Assembly (NCBI GenBank): GCA_961205875.1
Contig: OY540809.1
Coordinates: forward strand, 9,808,267 to 9,872,266
DNA from: Sialis fuliginosa
Taxonomy: Eukaryota > Arthropoda > Insecta > Megaloptera > Sialidae
Direction: 5' to 3'
Length of the DNA stretch: 64,000 nt
A program made the position numbers and the translations under genes. The notes beneath the pieces are model-generated. The model was given only the letters and a program-made list of their open reading frames with translations. It searched no databases and was not told the DNA's origin. Positions 1 through 11,960 of this stretch are shown piece by piece. Numbering within the stretch: position 1 is the stretch's first letter; every line of letters begins with the position of its first letter.

Positions 1-589
1 ATAACTTTCTTTTGTTCTTAGTTTTGAGCACGTGCCGCTAATGTCAAAATCTGTACCTTGCACATAATTTTTTAAACATCATCATATTTGTAATAAATCT
101 ATTTTATCCATAAAATGAATACTTTAAAATGATATCTAACTTATTTCCAGTTTTTACTACTAAAATATATAAACTAATAAAAAGTTATATCAAAATTATA
201 CAATGGACAGAAATAAGACTTATTCGTGTTGGCATTTGAACAGGTATTCCAACCTACTTAATCTGCGGACGGTTTGCGTCAAGTCAAGCGCTTTTATCCT
301 TTACTTCTATCCCCACATAATTATGTGTGATCCCGTAAGATGTGCGATGCTCATATTGAACCAACAGGCCGCGATGATTCCGGAAACACCGGAGTCCCGG
401 AAGGCTCTCTCGCATACACAACGCGTCACGGTCTTTGTTTTTACTCAATGGTAAAGTATACAAGAAAGATTTCTATTGATAATAGAGTTCTTCGTTTAAT
501 TTCGTTTGCACCCGTGGTGGTATTGTTATAGATTAGAACAGAGGTTGGAAAAATGTTTTTGAATTCACATATGATTTTATATATTCGTG

Positions 590-742
590 TTTGTAACCTT
601 TTCACGGCAGAACAGCTGAACCGATCTTGATGAAATTTGGCAGGGAGATAGATTGCATCCCGAGGAAGGACACGGGCTATTTTGTATCGCAAAAATTTTC
701 CAGAAAAAAAATCTACACGGACGAAATCGCGGGTAACAACTA
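590..742 (-). repeat. REP-2 SINE-like interspersed repeat, partial
   Basis: Read on the minus strand this begins ACTAGTTGTTACCCGCGATT and ends in a segment reading TGAAATTTGGCAGG (plus-strand reading GAACCGATCTTGATGAAATT). The same block recurs at 18367-18690 and 27490-27775 on the plus strand. The sequence directly shows three related copies. A retroposon tail of the type common in Lepidoptera is an inference. There is no coding capacity. Confidence 0.6.
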
Positions 743-856
743 GTTTGACATATAAGTGTTTTCTAAAAAAGATAGGAAAGTAGATAAGGTCTGACTGGAA
801 AACTTTTAAAAACACTTTTTGATGTATAACTATGTCTTCATCGACACTCGGTACTT

Positions 857-878
857 GGGGGGGGGGGGGGGGGGGGGG
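857..878 (+). repeat. Homopolymer of 22 G
   Basis: An unbroken run of 22 G in otherwise AT-rich sequence. Shorter G or C runs occur near 12054, 22090 and 37502. It could form G-quadruplexes, but the length may also be affected by assembly or polymerase slippage. Confidence 0.9.
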
Positions 879-3800
879 TAACCTCGAAATAACGAATAAA
901 ACGAAAATATGTCACCCTTTGAAATCTTATATCTCTGGAACTAATAATCATAGAGCAATAAATAAAACATTAATATACAGTTTATATGGATAGTTCAATT
1001 TATATATAAATGAGTTTTAACCTTCCATCCCTCAACCCTTAAATACATTATACAGTATCATTAAAAGTGACAATATACGGAATTCTACGTTATTAGTTGC
1101 TACTAATATACAATTAAAATATTTAAATTAATTTAATAAAGAGAAAAAGTTTGTTTGTTTATTAATGCTAATTTAAAAAAATGACTGAACCGATTTGGAT
1201 GAAAATTTTATCTAATGATTAATATAGAATATGTAACATCAAACTCAGTAAAGAAAAATGTGATGTAAACTGGAGAAAAAATCGTTTAGATGACATATAT
1301 CAAAATTATACATTTGGTAACTTCGTTTCACATAATCTTAATAACATTTAAATCAATATGGTGACATTCTGGCATTTAATCGGATACATACTCTCATTTA
1401 GTATAAATAACAAAAACATAATAATCACTAATGTGATTTGTGAGTCACTGGTTGAGAATTTCTGATCGAAACTATAAATGGAATAACAAATAACGATTGC
1501 ATACAATAAAATATACACCTATCAATAAATTAAAGCCTCAAGGGAGACGCAATGAATGTTCCTGCCAATTGAGGTTCGCAAACATACGAGAACTTATCTA
1601 CATATCGACTTAAAAGTTGCATGCCAACTTTTAAATAAAATATAAAGTTCACGAAAACTCTCAATGATGAATTGGAAATACACGTATTCTATGGTACTTA
1701 CGAAAACCGATGCGCTTTCGAGACTAATTTAATTTATTCGATTCACTATGTATATACAATTTGCAAAATTAACAAACCACATCAAAATGTAATTATACTT
1801 CGTTACTATGCATAGAAATATTCAAAAGTTTTAAATGTTGTTAAACTTTCAAGTCATATTTACTATAAACTGAAACTTATATAAATGACTGAAGATACGT
1901 ATGAATACAAAATATGTATGATACATATAGATATGCATATTACCAAATATATATATATATATATATATACTAACATAAAATGTAATACAGAAATATGTCA
2001 TATATGAAATGCCTGCACAGATTTTCGGGAAAACTTTTTATATGAGAAGGGCTGTCATGGAATACTAAGAATATGATTTGTTTTTTGTACAAATTTAAAA
2101 GTTTTTGATAGTGAAATTGTGTTTCGGTTTTGTTGAAATTACTGTTTAGTTTAGTTGTAGCAGCTGAATATTATATTTTTGTATTCTATACTCGCTTATA
2201 TGTACATATGTATGTATTATACATATACATATTTATATATACTATGTTCGAATTGTTTCGGAGAGTTGACTTTTTTTATTATTAAATATTTATATACAAG
2301 CATGCGGGTTTTGTTTTAAATAGCATATATTGAAAAATACATACACAAAAACGCAAAACATACGATTCTCTATTACTAAACTACAGTCTCTTTCATTTAA
2401 GATTGCAGCGGTATATAGCTAATATATACATGCTGATTGGGCAAAACACCAGGCAGATTCACAACAACACAATTTTCACTGACTTGGAAATACATGCAAT
2501 TAAATTCAAACTGTCAGATTAGTTATTCTAAAAAAGTGTATTATATTATCGACAATAGGATATTAGAAAACTAATATTCATAATACACACGTGAGTTTTA
2601 TTTTTGACAAATTCTATTACAATTTAACGTGCAAATAACATGGAGTATCGCTTCTTACTATCTTTATTCTGTGGTTTAATCTAGTGCGAGAATAGTGCCT
2701 GTGTGAATCGTACCGTCTAATCTACGCCCACCACTACAATCTTAAATGAAACATACTATAGATGCGAATAGAATGAAAAATTCACTGAAGTTAAGAGAGA
2801 AATAGAGTTAACAATTATTTTCTTCATAAATATATTAAAAATTATGCTGTTATTATTCTACACATGGCATGCATCTTTTGATTTTGTTAAATTATCAAAT
2901 TTGATTCACATAAATTGTTATGGATTGTTATTAGATTTTAATATAGTTATGACTGAAAAATCTCTAATATTCAATCATGAAACTTATCACTGTTTTAAGC
3001 TAAAGTTATTATTACATAACATAGAACAAAGTTACGATCAGTCGTCGCCAAATTCATGACACTAACGTGGTTTATTACATACTTACATAATATACTGTAA
3101 GATTGCTATGCAAGAAACTGTCTGTAGCTGAAAATAGAGTTAATATCGACGGTAGAAAGCTGAAACCAAACAAGCTACATTTCGGCCGATATTGAGTTAT
3201 AAATATAAATATATACCATTAAAATCAGCATTTCAAGCCGCACCGAATGGTGTATTAATTGATTATAGCTTTACTATAAAAAAAACACGCTGCCTATATA
3301 TATTACAGTTAAACGACTGATTTTGACTAAATTCAAAGAAAAATCTTACATTATTTCATTAAATAAATAAAGCTCAAAAAATATCTAACATAATTAATTT
3401 TAGTAGATAAAAGAAATTAAAAAAATCTGACAAAAAAATGAACAAAATATTAATTTTTCGTCCTACTGTATAGTTTGTCTTTGCTCGTATATAACTTTGA
3501 ACTAAATTACTTACTTCGTACTTATCTTTTTTCATTAAATGTATGGCTTTAATACGCCATTCAGAAAAAAACCATAAAAATATTAATAAATGATCTCGTA
3601 GACATAAATGGGTTTTATATTCAATGAAAAAAATATAAATTATTAAAACGTAATAAAAAAAACATAATAACTTATTGAAAATCAATTGTCACGTATAAGA
3701 GATAACATTTCTTTGTATTTTATCAGTAACAAACAGATATAACAACCCTGTTATTTACATCTGTAGTACTATACACACACCTTTTCTGCCCTTGCGTAAG

Positions 3801-4150
3801 GATATAGGGCAGGACGAAGGAGATATGAATTGAATACACAATAACCCATGGTTCAAGTACTTCACATTCTGAAAATTTTATTAGATTTTTTTCGCTCGAT
3901 ATCACAAAATGCTGATAGGTATGAGGTTTCTTTGTGCGGCCTGCTGCAAATCAGGGCAGCCAACAAAACAAAACGTTACTATTTTTAGGAAATACTGTCT
4001 CCATTTGAAAAATGAATCTTTTCATATTTCGGGTATGTTTGATGATATATATTTTTATGTACATATGTAACAGTGGTTATGTTTTATTTAAAAAGTTTTT
4101 GTTTTATTTTTAAAAGGTTACATATTTTTATCAGTAAAGTATAATAAATA
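879..4150. other. AT-rich stretch with no gene seen
   Basis: No open frame here has recognisable protein features. The longest (2844-3059 and 3374-3685 minus) are AT-rich chance frames. A short AT dinucleotide microsatellite lies at about 1949-1969. I see no mobile-element ends. Confidence 0.6.
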
Positions 4151-4268
4151 CAGTGGAACCTCGTTAGTACGTACAAATGAAATAGTTTAACATAGAGTCT
4201 TATGAAAGAATGTCGGAACTTAAAAAAAAACGTATTATGTCGAAAAACGTACTAACGAGGTTCTACTG
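4151..4268. mobile_element. 118-bp pogo/Tigger-like MITE
   Basis: The ends are inverted repeats of about 22 bp with one mismatch: left CAGTGGAACCTCGTTAG, right read inward CAGTAGAACCTCGTTAG. TA dinucleotides flank both sides (4149-4150 and 4269-4270). CAGT ends with TA target sites are typical of the Tc1/mariner/pogo superfamily. The element is too short to encode anything. Confidence 0.8.
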
Positions 4269-5077
4269 TATTTAATAAAATGAGTGACTGACACATCAAC
4301 TACTAGAAACGTGAAATTTTACCTTTACGATGTGTGCACCCATTAAGAAGTAATTTTCCAAAGTTAGGGGGTAAAGGATGTTATAATATTATAAATGTTA
4401 TATAAATTATACTATATAAATGTTTATAAAAATTTAAATAACGCAGGTGAAGCTGCGGACAGATCAGTATTTTATAATAGTTTCCAGAACTTTTTTTTAA
4501 GTATTAATAAACTAAGGCAAATGAGTTTACGGATTTTGAACTCAAATTGTTTGAGCGTTGTAGAACCTGAGCCAGAAAACGAACCGAAATTTATATATTG
4601 AATCTGAACCGAACCTGAATCATAAATTAATTTAAGTTCAGGTTCCTGCTTATAAAAAACGACAGTTTGCAGATATAACAAACTTTGCGTAGTAATAAAT
4701 ATATTTTATAATTCTTCATTTACAAGAATACCCTCCACAGCAAAAGTAATTAAATCTATAATAAATCATCAAACGTCAATTACGGATAATGTTTATTTTT
4801 GGATAATAAATTATATTTATAGTAAATATTCATTATGCAAGAACATTGTGATAAACAATGTTAATTCCCAAAACTATAATTTACCGCCTTCCTCCATCAT
4901 TTATCGTAGATAGACTGTAGTATGTGTGCATTATTTATAGATATGAGGTACAATGTCACCTCATAAATTATGAGTCCGAAATATTAGCGATTCTTACATT
5001 AGTGTTAATTGGGAAAACGAAGTAGTCTCAAATATTTGCCATGTGCATATTAAAACGGGCATTTAAATATTCATGTA

Positions 5078-5812
5078 AGGTACTGGCACCAGCTAAGGCC
5101 GCTATAAGAGCAAGGTTTACTGTTTTTGTGATTGACGGGCTTCTTTTATGTATTTATCATGAACTCATGTTACAAATAAAACAAGTAAATCTTTATGGAT
5201 CTTGGCTTCTGGGTGTAAGCCGCGTCGGTTTGGTCGTGTTATCGGCCAACGTTTCGTCACACATTGCAGTGGACATCTTCAGGGCTCTTCTAAAAGTGCC
5301 CTGAAGATGTCCACAGTAAAAGTGCACTTTTAGAAGAGCCCTGAAGATGTTCACTGCAATGTGTGACGAAACGATGACCGATAACACGACCAAACCGACG
5401 CGGCTTACACCCAGAAGCCAAGATACATATCAAGATCACCGCAGAAGCCTCAAGACTTGTAAGTAACTCTTTATTTAATCAATTTAAAGTCCGCAAGTAT
5501 AGTTTTTTTTAATTATAGCTTTTTATTTTGTTTATGTTTTTTCTCCAGTAATGGATAAAATAAAACCGGTAATGAGCACGCAGTGATGGACAGACATTTG
5601 CTAATGATTACAAAATGATAAGTACTACGACACAAAAGTTATACATCAATTGACCGATTGTCATCAAATCACGCTGTAAGACATAGTTAAATGTATACAT
5701 ATTTATATTCAGAAATGGTAGTAATCAAATATCAACAAATATTTCTAATTTAGTACATTTAATTAAAAATTTGCCATTACTGGGGTCATATTTAAGACTG
5801 GTGTTAGAACCT
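5078..5812 (+). mobile_element. MITE-1 copy 1, interrupted by FB-1
   Basis: Starts AGGTACTGGCACCAG after TA and ends in a decayed inverse (GTTAGAACCT) before TA. The body carries the family landmarks GATTGACGGGCTTC, AACTCATGTTAC, GTAATGAGCACGCAGTGATG and TCATCAAATCACGCTGTAAG. It is split by the FB-1 foldback at 5197-5460, so MITE-1 was here first. Other copies are at 7184, 15845, 23165, 28437, 42383, 60954 and 62623. No protein is encoded. Confidence 0.85.
5197..5460 (+). mobile_element. FB-1 foldback element, dimeric inverted arms, copy 1
   Basis: Two arms of roughly 100 bp are inverted copies of each other: ATCTTGGCTTCTGGGTGTAA on the left, the reverse complement on the right. An approximately 36-bp tail ending CAAGACTTGT follows. 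The element is flanked by a 14-bp near-exact duplication of MITE-1 sequence (5183-5196 and 5461-5474, 13 of 14 identical). The right arm contains CTGAAGA, a short hairpin, then CGAAAC, the layout of hammerhead motifs in Penelope-like terminal repeats. The duplication and foldback are seen directly; the retroelement class is inference. Confidence 0.75.
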
Positions 5813-6250
5813 TATATGTATTATACATATATTGATTAGAAAATTTAGTTATGGGATACCGATTAATATTGAAATATTTATTATTATAATTTAGAATTCA
5901 AATAACATTATTCATAGATATAATCAGTGAAGAAGAATTTTTAATAAAATAATTGATTAGTTAATTAATTAGTTGATAATAATTAATATCACAGGTTTTA
6001 ACCACAACAGCTATGAAATAATACATTCTACATATTTCAAAATTAAACATATTTATTCGCATCTATTATTGAATAGGTACTCCATTATTGTAGACGCTAA
6101 TAAATCTGTCAGATCATCCCTGGATGAGACTTTTATCAGTTTCAAAACGAGATCGAAACCGGGATTGACATGACCAGATGCCACTTGAAAAAAAAATTGT
6201 TAAACATGAAAAAAATAATTTAGAAATAATAAATATCAGCTCTGTCAGTC

Positions 6251-6785
6251 AATAGGCATGATGCCAGTAACAAAGTATCACTGAAATTATGATTTTAAAT
6301 AATGAAATAAGTTAAAAAGATTATATTAAAGATATATTAAAAGCGAGATTAATATGATTTTTGTTAAAATAAAAACGCAAAATACAGTAATCCGCCATGT
6401 TTGATAAAACACCAGTCAGATTGAATGACGTCACGGCTACGTAAACGTAATTTTTGTTTAATTAATATCTGCACTGTTTATAAATTATTTTGGGGTTTTA
6501 AATTATCAATTTGTTCAGTTTTGTGTTACCAAAAGTAAAACCAAGAAACATTAGCGATGGAACAAGGATTTATTATAGTTGAAAAGGAGTGTTTACATAG
6601 GTGTGACGTCAAAAATGCGCCATGACACTTGCGAGCGTTTTGGCGTCAAAATCAAAATTAGTTTTAAAAGGGTCATTTTTTGTGATTAAACCTTTATTTT
6701 CTGCAGAAATAAGCATTTTTTTGGAAATAAGAGACACGTAAGATCATCATAACATAGTTTTTAAAAATTAGGCATCATGCCTATT
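6251..6785. mobile_element. 535-bp non-autonomous DNA transposon with perfect 15-bp ends
   Basis: The termini are AATAGGCATGATGCC and its exact reverse complement. The interior holds two TGACGTCA-type palindromes (near 6427 and 6604) and a 22-codon open frame starting at about 6557 that I do not recognise. No target duplication is obvious. No second copy was found in the window, so the class is undetermined. Confidence 0.65.
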
Positions 6786-7183
6786 CATATCCAAGTGCAC
6801 CCACTTCTGGGTTAAGATCCACCCACTCACACATAGGTTACGTTAGACACCCGCCTTGACCATGACCAGTCCCATGAGGTAGCTTTAGAACTGCCAGTTA
6901 GTCAACGATGATTTATAGATGACGCAGAGCACTTGTTGAGGAGTCCCATTGCGTGTAATTATGCGCTACGAATAGCTCCTGCACATATGTAATAACGAGG
7001 GAGAAGGGGGTGTGATCTATATGTATGTGCGTGTTCCATATATACTAATTGGTGTACAATGTCGTGTCCTTGGTTTAATGTATTTAGATATCATTTACAG
7101 TCATGCATATGTGGTTGGTTGCAGGTTTGGATTTTCGAAATCGAATTGAAATTATTTGAGTTTATATTTAAGATAAATAACTA

Positions 7184-7714
7184 AGGTACTGAATCATACC
7201 CCAGTGTTAGATTCTCGTTTAATTAGAAGTACTAAATTAGAAATATTTGTTGATATTTGATTACTGCCATTACTATGTAAAACAGTTTCATTTGATGACT
7301 ATCGGCCAATTGGTATCAAAATGGTGGATATTAAATCTAATTATTATTAAAGTAGGTAATCTATTTATTAATTATTATATTATCATAGCATTTGCTTTAC
7401 ATTGTTTCAAATTTTAAGATTCTTTATTTTATAACTTTTGTATTGTAGATACTATCATTTTGTAATCATTAGCAAGTGTCCATCACTGGGTGCACATTAC
7501 TGGTTTTACTTTATCCATTAATGGAGAAAATCATAAACATAATAAAAGGCTATAATTGAAAAAACAAACCATATTTGGTAATTAAATTGATTTAATAAAG
7601 AGGTAGGTACTTATTTTTCTAGTAACATGAGTTCATGAGAGTTAAAAAAAGAAGCCCATCAATCCCTTGTAATCTACCTTGCTCTTAAAGCGGCCAAGAC
7701 TGGTGCCAGTATCT
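7184..7714 (-). mobile_element. MITE-1 copy 2, near full length
   Basis: Inverted orientation. The left end AGGTACTGAATCATACC and right end CTGGTGCCAGTATCT are both bounded by TA. The internal landmarks of the family are present in reverse (CATGAGTTCATGAG, GAAGCCCATCAATC). At 531 bp this is close to the uninterrupted length of the family. Confidence 0.85.
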
Positions 7715-9450
7715 TATATTAGTTTGTGATGTGATTTTTTTTGATATAGAGTACCAAAACATAATTTTTTTTCGCGCTAATTACACGGGACCACTGCACA
7801 GTGATCCCAATTTGAATTTTAACTGGACAAAAGTATTTAAATGAAGAAATGACCTCAGTGAGCACGCGGTACTATATTAACGGTTTTTTTGTACAAAAAA
7901 TGAATTTTGGGTAATAATTTTATATACTGATGCCTTTAATAAACAAAATATAAGGTTATTGAGGACTAAAAAAGTGATGTGTGCCCCATCCACATAAGCA
8001 CTCGGTTCCGGTTGAAGTGAAATTTCTTTTGTTTTCATTAACCATGCGAATTAAACAAATAAAGTAAACGATTGTTAAATTAACAAACGTAAACTGTACG
8101 TAGGTATTCATCCATCTTTCACTTATACATTTACTCATGTCTATCATACGCATAACCGACGTAAAGTGACATCTTTCTCTTATACATCTCACGCATATGC
8201 ACACTCTTCAAAATCTGCCAATTGTAAAATCCTTTGAAGTCATTCCAATTCACTATTCAATCAAGTACTGAGTACATTAATGAAAAAGTATATAAAATAT
8301 ATAATATAAATAATGTAAAAATAAACCACAACCTCTTGAAATTTGCATGTAAAGTTATTGTTTGCAGAACAAAGTTTTTTAACCGACCCAAAAACTTGTC
8401 ACTCGCTAAATTTAATTTTGCTTGTTCCGTTCTTTATAGAAATAGTCTATTTTTAAAATACAAAAAGTTCATGTCCAATATCTTACTTATTTAGCTGTTG
8501 AATAGATATATTTTTGTAGCTATTTAATTTCTGTTATTACGACCTTTTGTCTAGTGGAGCACCCAGAAAAAAATTGGGGTGGGTTTTAATTTTTGTTGTT
8601 GTAATTGTATATACTTTTAATTCTTTATATATCACAATTGTTAAATTAAATAATGTATATTGATAAATTCAGAGGGGGGGAGGGTTAACCTCTACCTTCC
8701 ACCCCTTAATTAAACGATACTACTGTGCGTTGTGCGAAACAAACAATATTGTGGTCATTTACATTTACAGTAACTATAATTACTGTAGGTATTATAATAT
8801 ATTATTATAATACTATACTTTGGATGAATAAATTGTGCATATTATACAGACGAATTTGTCTTATTGTAGATAATTTTTTTATATTACAGCCAACTTCACT
8901 GTTATATTCACCAAGTAATAATATTAGCATATTTTTTTAAGTTTTTCTGAGTGAAAAGTTTTTTTTATTAACATTCTTAGTTCTTCCAAATATGTTAATA
9001 TGAGAAAACTCACACATACATATATAATGAGATGCAAACGATACATTTACTACAAGTAAAAATAACAAAAGAAAAGAATTAACATAAAAATTAGAAACTA
9101 TCTCAAAACCCAGAGGTGAGAAAATAGCGGTGTAGACGAAAAACGAGAAAAGCGAATTGGCAACATTTTTCATGCAAATATCTTAATATTTCTGTAGTCT
9201 GACTGCTCCACAGTTCAGGTGAAGGCAGCATGCAAACCACTTAATCATAAGATGTCTACATAAAATACTTTTATACGAAACAATAAGTATGTTACGATTA
9301 ATATTCTTGCTAACAGTATTTCTTTTTTAAGAAAATAAATGATAGAGTATGTAATTAGTTTTAAGTGTGGTTAAGCGACACTTAAGGTCCCGTGATGGCC
9401 CAGAGTGAGATATTTACAGGAATTTTAACTACTTATTAATACTAGCTATG
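7715..9450. other. Stretch with no gene seen
   Basis: AT-rich and without recognisable exons. Open frames at 7956-8204 (-), 8234-8494 (+), 8725-8940 (+) and 8937-9173 (-) have no domain features. A short piece near 9385-9410 (CCCGTGATGGCCCAGAG) resembles the start of tRNA-derived SINEs of moths, but is too short to call. Confidence 0.5.
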
Positions 9451-9805
9451 CCCGCGGTTTCGCTCGCGTGGACTATATACGGAATTATTGTTTAGGGTTT
9501 TTGAATATAGTTGAATTAAATACAAACACGATTAGTTATTCTTTTAATAAAACAAAAACGAATCAGAACAAAAAGTACAAATAATTTTTGTTGTTTAAAT
9601 TTAAAAGTTTATATTTAACGGTTTAGGTAGCGTATTGCAGAAGAGCGCGTTGGCGGTAAACTTTTTTCCGACTTGATTTACTGTTATCGTCACTTTATGT
9701 TACCTAACGTAATAAAAAATATCTTATAACCTGGCCAGAGAACTTATCTATGAATTAAAAAAAAACATCGGATAAGTGGTTCTCGAGTTACTAACGGACA
9801 GACAG
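9451..9805 (+). repeat. REP-5 interspersed repeat, copy 1
   Basis: Starts ACTAGCTATGCCCGCGGTTT and runs through CCGACTTGATTTACTG and CCTGGCCAGAGAACTT to TAAGTGGTTCTCGAGTTACT, ending in ACGGACAGACAGAG. A longer relative occupies about 10795-11960, where extra DNA is inserted between the same landmarks. It is probably the 3' part of a retroposon (inference). Confidence 0.65.
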
Positions 9806-9811
9806 AGTGGT

Positions 9812-9905
9812 TTTCACATTTTTACAAAAAATTCCCTGATATTTCCCTGTCTAGCAAAGTTCCCTGACTTTTCCCGGTTTTCCAGAAACAAGTGTCAAGC
9901 TTTTT
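9812..9905. repeat. CCCTGATATTTCCCTG-type repeat fragment
   Basis: A short block with repeated TTCCCTGAC-like units in an interspersed-repeat context. No matching inverted end was found, so only a fragment is claimed. Confidence 0.35.
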
Positions 9906-10794
9906 ACTAAAAAAATATATTTAAATATTATTTAAATTAAATTTAAAACAGTTTTTCTTATGTCACGAAAAAAAGGTGTCGGAACGCCGTTCCACTGTGA
10001 GTTACATTAAAAAAAACCCTGGGTAGATGGATAAATAAAAGTTTAAAAAATGCTGGGACTAATCAAGCGTAAGTCAGTGCGAAAACATGTGTCTCCTAAT
10101 TAATATGAAAAAAAGTCTTTTCATTGTGTTTATTTAAAAAAAATAACATGTTCATTATTATTAGTTCTTGAATTTTTGTAATTTTTATTGTAAATTTTTT
10201 TACTTTTGTATAAATAATGTTCATTTTTGAAATAAGTAAAAACCCTTTGTCATTAAGGCAGGAGCTAAAATTCCTAGTTATGCCACTGAAGAAAGTTTGT
10301 AAGTTTCTTATATTTTCGATTTTTTGTTTTATTATTTTTTAACGATAACATAAAGTTTTGGGGTTATCGAAATGTTTTATTATCAAATTCATTTTCAGAG
10401 TCCTAAAACAGGTAAAAAATAGCTTGGTTTAGAGTACAAGGCCTTTTTGTGGGCTTGTGCAATCAATAAAAATATAACGTTCTTTGATACAGTCTAAATA
10501 AATATAAAACAAAATCAGTGCACGTCCAGCTCAATCCCAATCCGATGGATCTTAGCTTTACCTAGTGAATAACAGCAAAGCCGTCGTCTTCTCGACTTTC
10601 TGTATGAATGGGTGGCAAATCTAAGCATCTGCGAAAACGGGGATTAGTGATTGCATTCAGTTCTACAGTGAGGGTTTGTGTGTATGTTTGTATAACAGAT
10701 ATTGATACAAAAGAATCTAATTATAAACCGACCGCGCAAGATTATCCGATACAAGATGATATTGTTTATATATAGTATACCGTTCAAGATGCTA

Positions 10795-11960
10795 TTTTAT
10801 ATATTATACTTCACTCGCGTGGATTACGGAATTATTGTTCAGATGAATTAAGTACAAACACGATTAGTTTTTATTGTAATAATAACTAATATACACCTAA
10901 ATTACCTAACAAAAACGAATCAGAACAAAAAGAACAAATAATTTGAATTCTGTTTAAATTTAAATGTTAATTATTGAAAATAAAATAAACTCAGATGATC
11001 AAAAAAGACGACCGAGCGCACGCGAATCGCAATCTCCTGTTCCCCGCTCTTACGCGGCATTTCTTCTTTAGTTCGCGTGTTGTTTAATATGTTGCCGTTT
11101 ATTTTATTTCAAGATATTTTCTTAACTATACGACCAAATTAGATGCCATAAAGGATAAATTATATCTACATTAAGTACTTATGACGATGAAATCATTTAT
11201 TTCGATAACGATTAATGTTTGCAGGTCGTAAGTCCACGGAAACAGAACCCAAACAGTTTTAATTTTCTTTGTAACATAAAAACAGTCATTGTGACTTAAA
11301 TACAAAATTGAGATATATAATATCGCGGACTTTATTTTAGATCTTTTGATCCTACACAATTTTTTATTACATTATATTGTTCAATATTTAACGCTTTAGT
11401 CAGCGTATTGCAAAAGAACGCGCTGGCGACAAACATTTTTCCGACTTGATTTACTACATTTACAAAAAAATTTTAGTCTGTAGGATCGCGCCAAGCTGAG
11501 ATATTAACTATTCAATTTACTTCTTTGTTAGCTTATGAGTTTTAATTTGTTTTTAAAAAGGGAAGGAGGTCGCGATGGTACTTAAGTGCGTAATACGCTT
11601 AAAGATAATAGTGTAAGCTACATTTAAAAAAAAAATTTGAGTCTGTAGGATCGCGCCAAGCTGAGATATTAACTATTCAATTTACTTCTTTGTTAGCTTA
11701 TGAGTTTTAATTTGTTTTTAAAAAGGGAAGGAGGTCGCGAGAGTCTTTAAGTGCGTGATACGCTTAATGATAATAGTGTAAGCTACATTTTAAAAAATAT
11801 TTGAGTCTGCATTATCATCACTGCTAATTCCTTATTTTACATAACGTAATAAAATATATCCTATAACCTGACCAGATAACATATTATCTTTTAATAAAAA
11901 AAACCCACGTAAATCGGATAAGTGGTTCTCGAGTTAGAAGCGCACTAACGGACAGAGAGA
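10795..11960 (+). repeat. REP-5 copy 2, expanded and containing tandem repeats
   Basis: The order of landmarks follows the copy at 9451: TCGCGTGGA, GAATCAGAACAAAAAG, CAGCGTATTGCAAAAGAACG, CCGACTTGATTTAC, CCTATAACCTGACCAGATAA, AAGTGGTTCTCGAGTTAG, ACGGACAGAGAG. Two insertions lengthen it. One is a GC-rich block near 11010-11070; the other is the 165-bp tandem repeat at about 11476-11819. No open reading frame of note. Confidence 0.6.
11476..11819 (+). repeat. TR-165 tandem repeat, two copies plus a partial third
   Basis: The unit begins GTCTGTAGGATCGCGCC, passes through TGAGATATTAACTATTC and AAAAAGGGAAGGAGGTCGCG, and ends GATAATAGTGTAAGCTACAT. Starts at 11476 and 11641 give a 165-bp period. 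A third start near 11815 is cut short. A dispersed copy lies at 36705-36842. Confidence 0.85.

Noticed and set aside
441..815. 124-codon minus-strand open frame
   Set aside because: It overlaps the REP-2 copy and shows no protein features.
5341..5390. Full hammerhead ribozyme in FB-1
   Set aside because: Core words and stem II are present, but no acceptable stem III and UH cleavage site could be drawn, so only hammerhead-like is claimed.
11476..11819. CRISPR-like direct repeats
   Set aside because: Adjacent 165-bp units without spacers, in a eukaryotic repeat setting.
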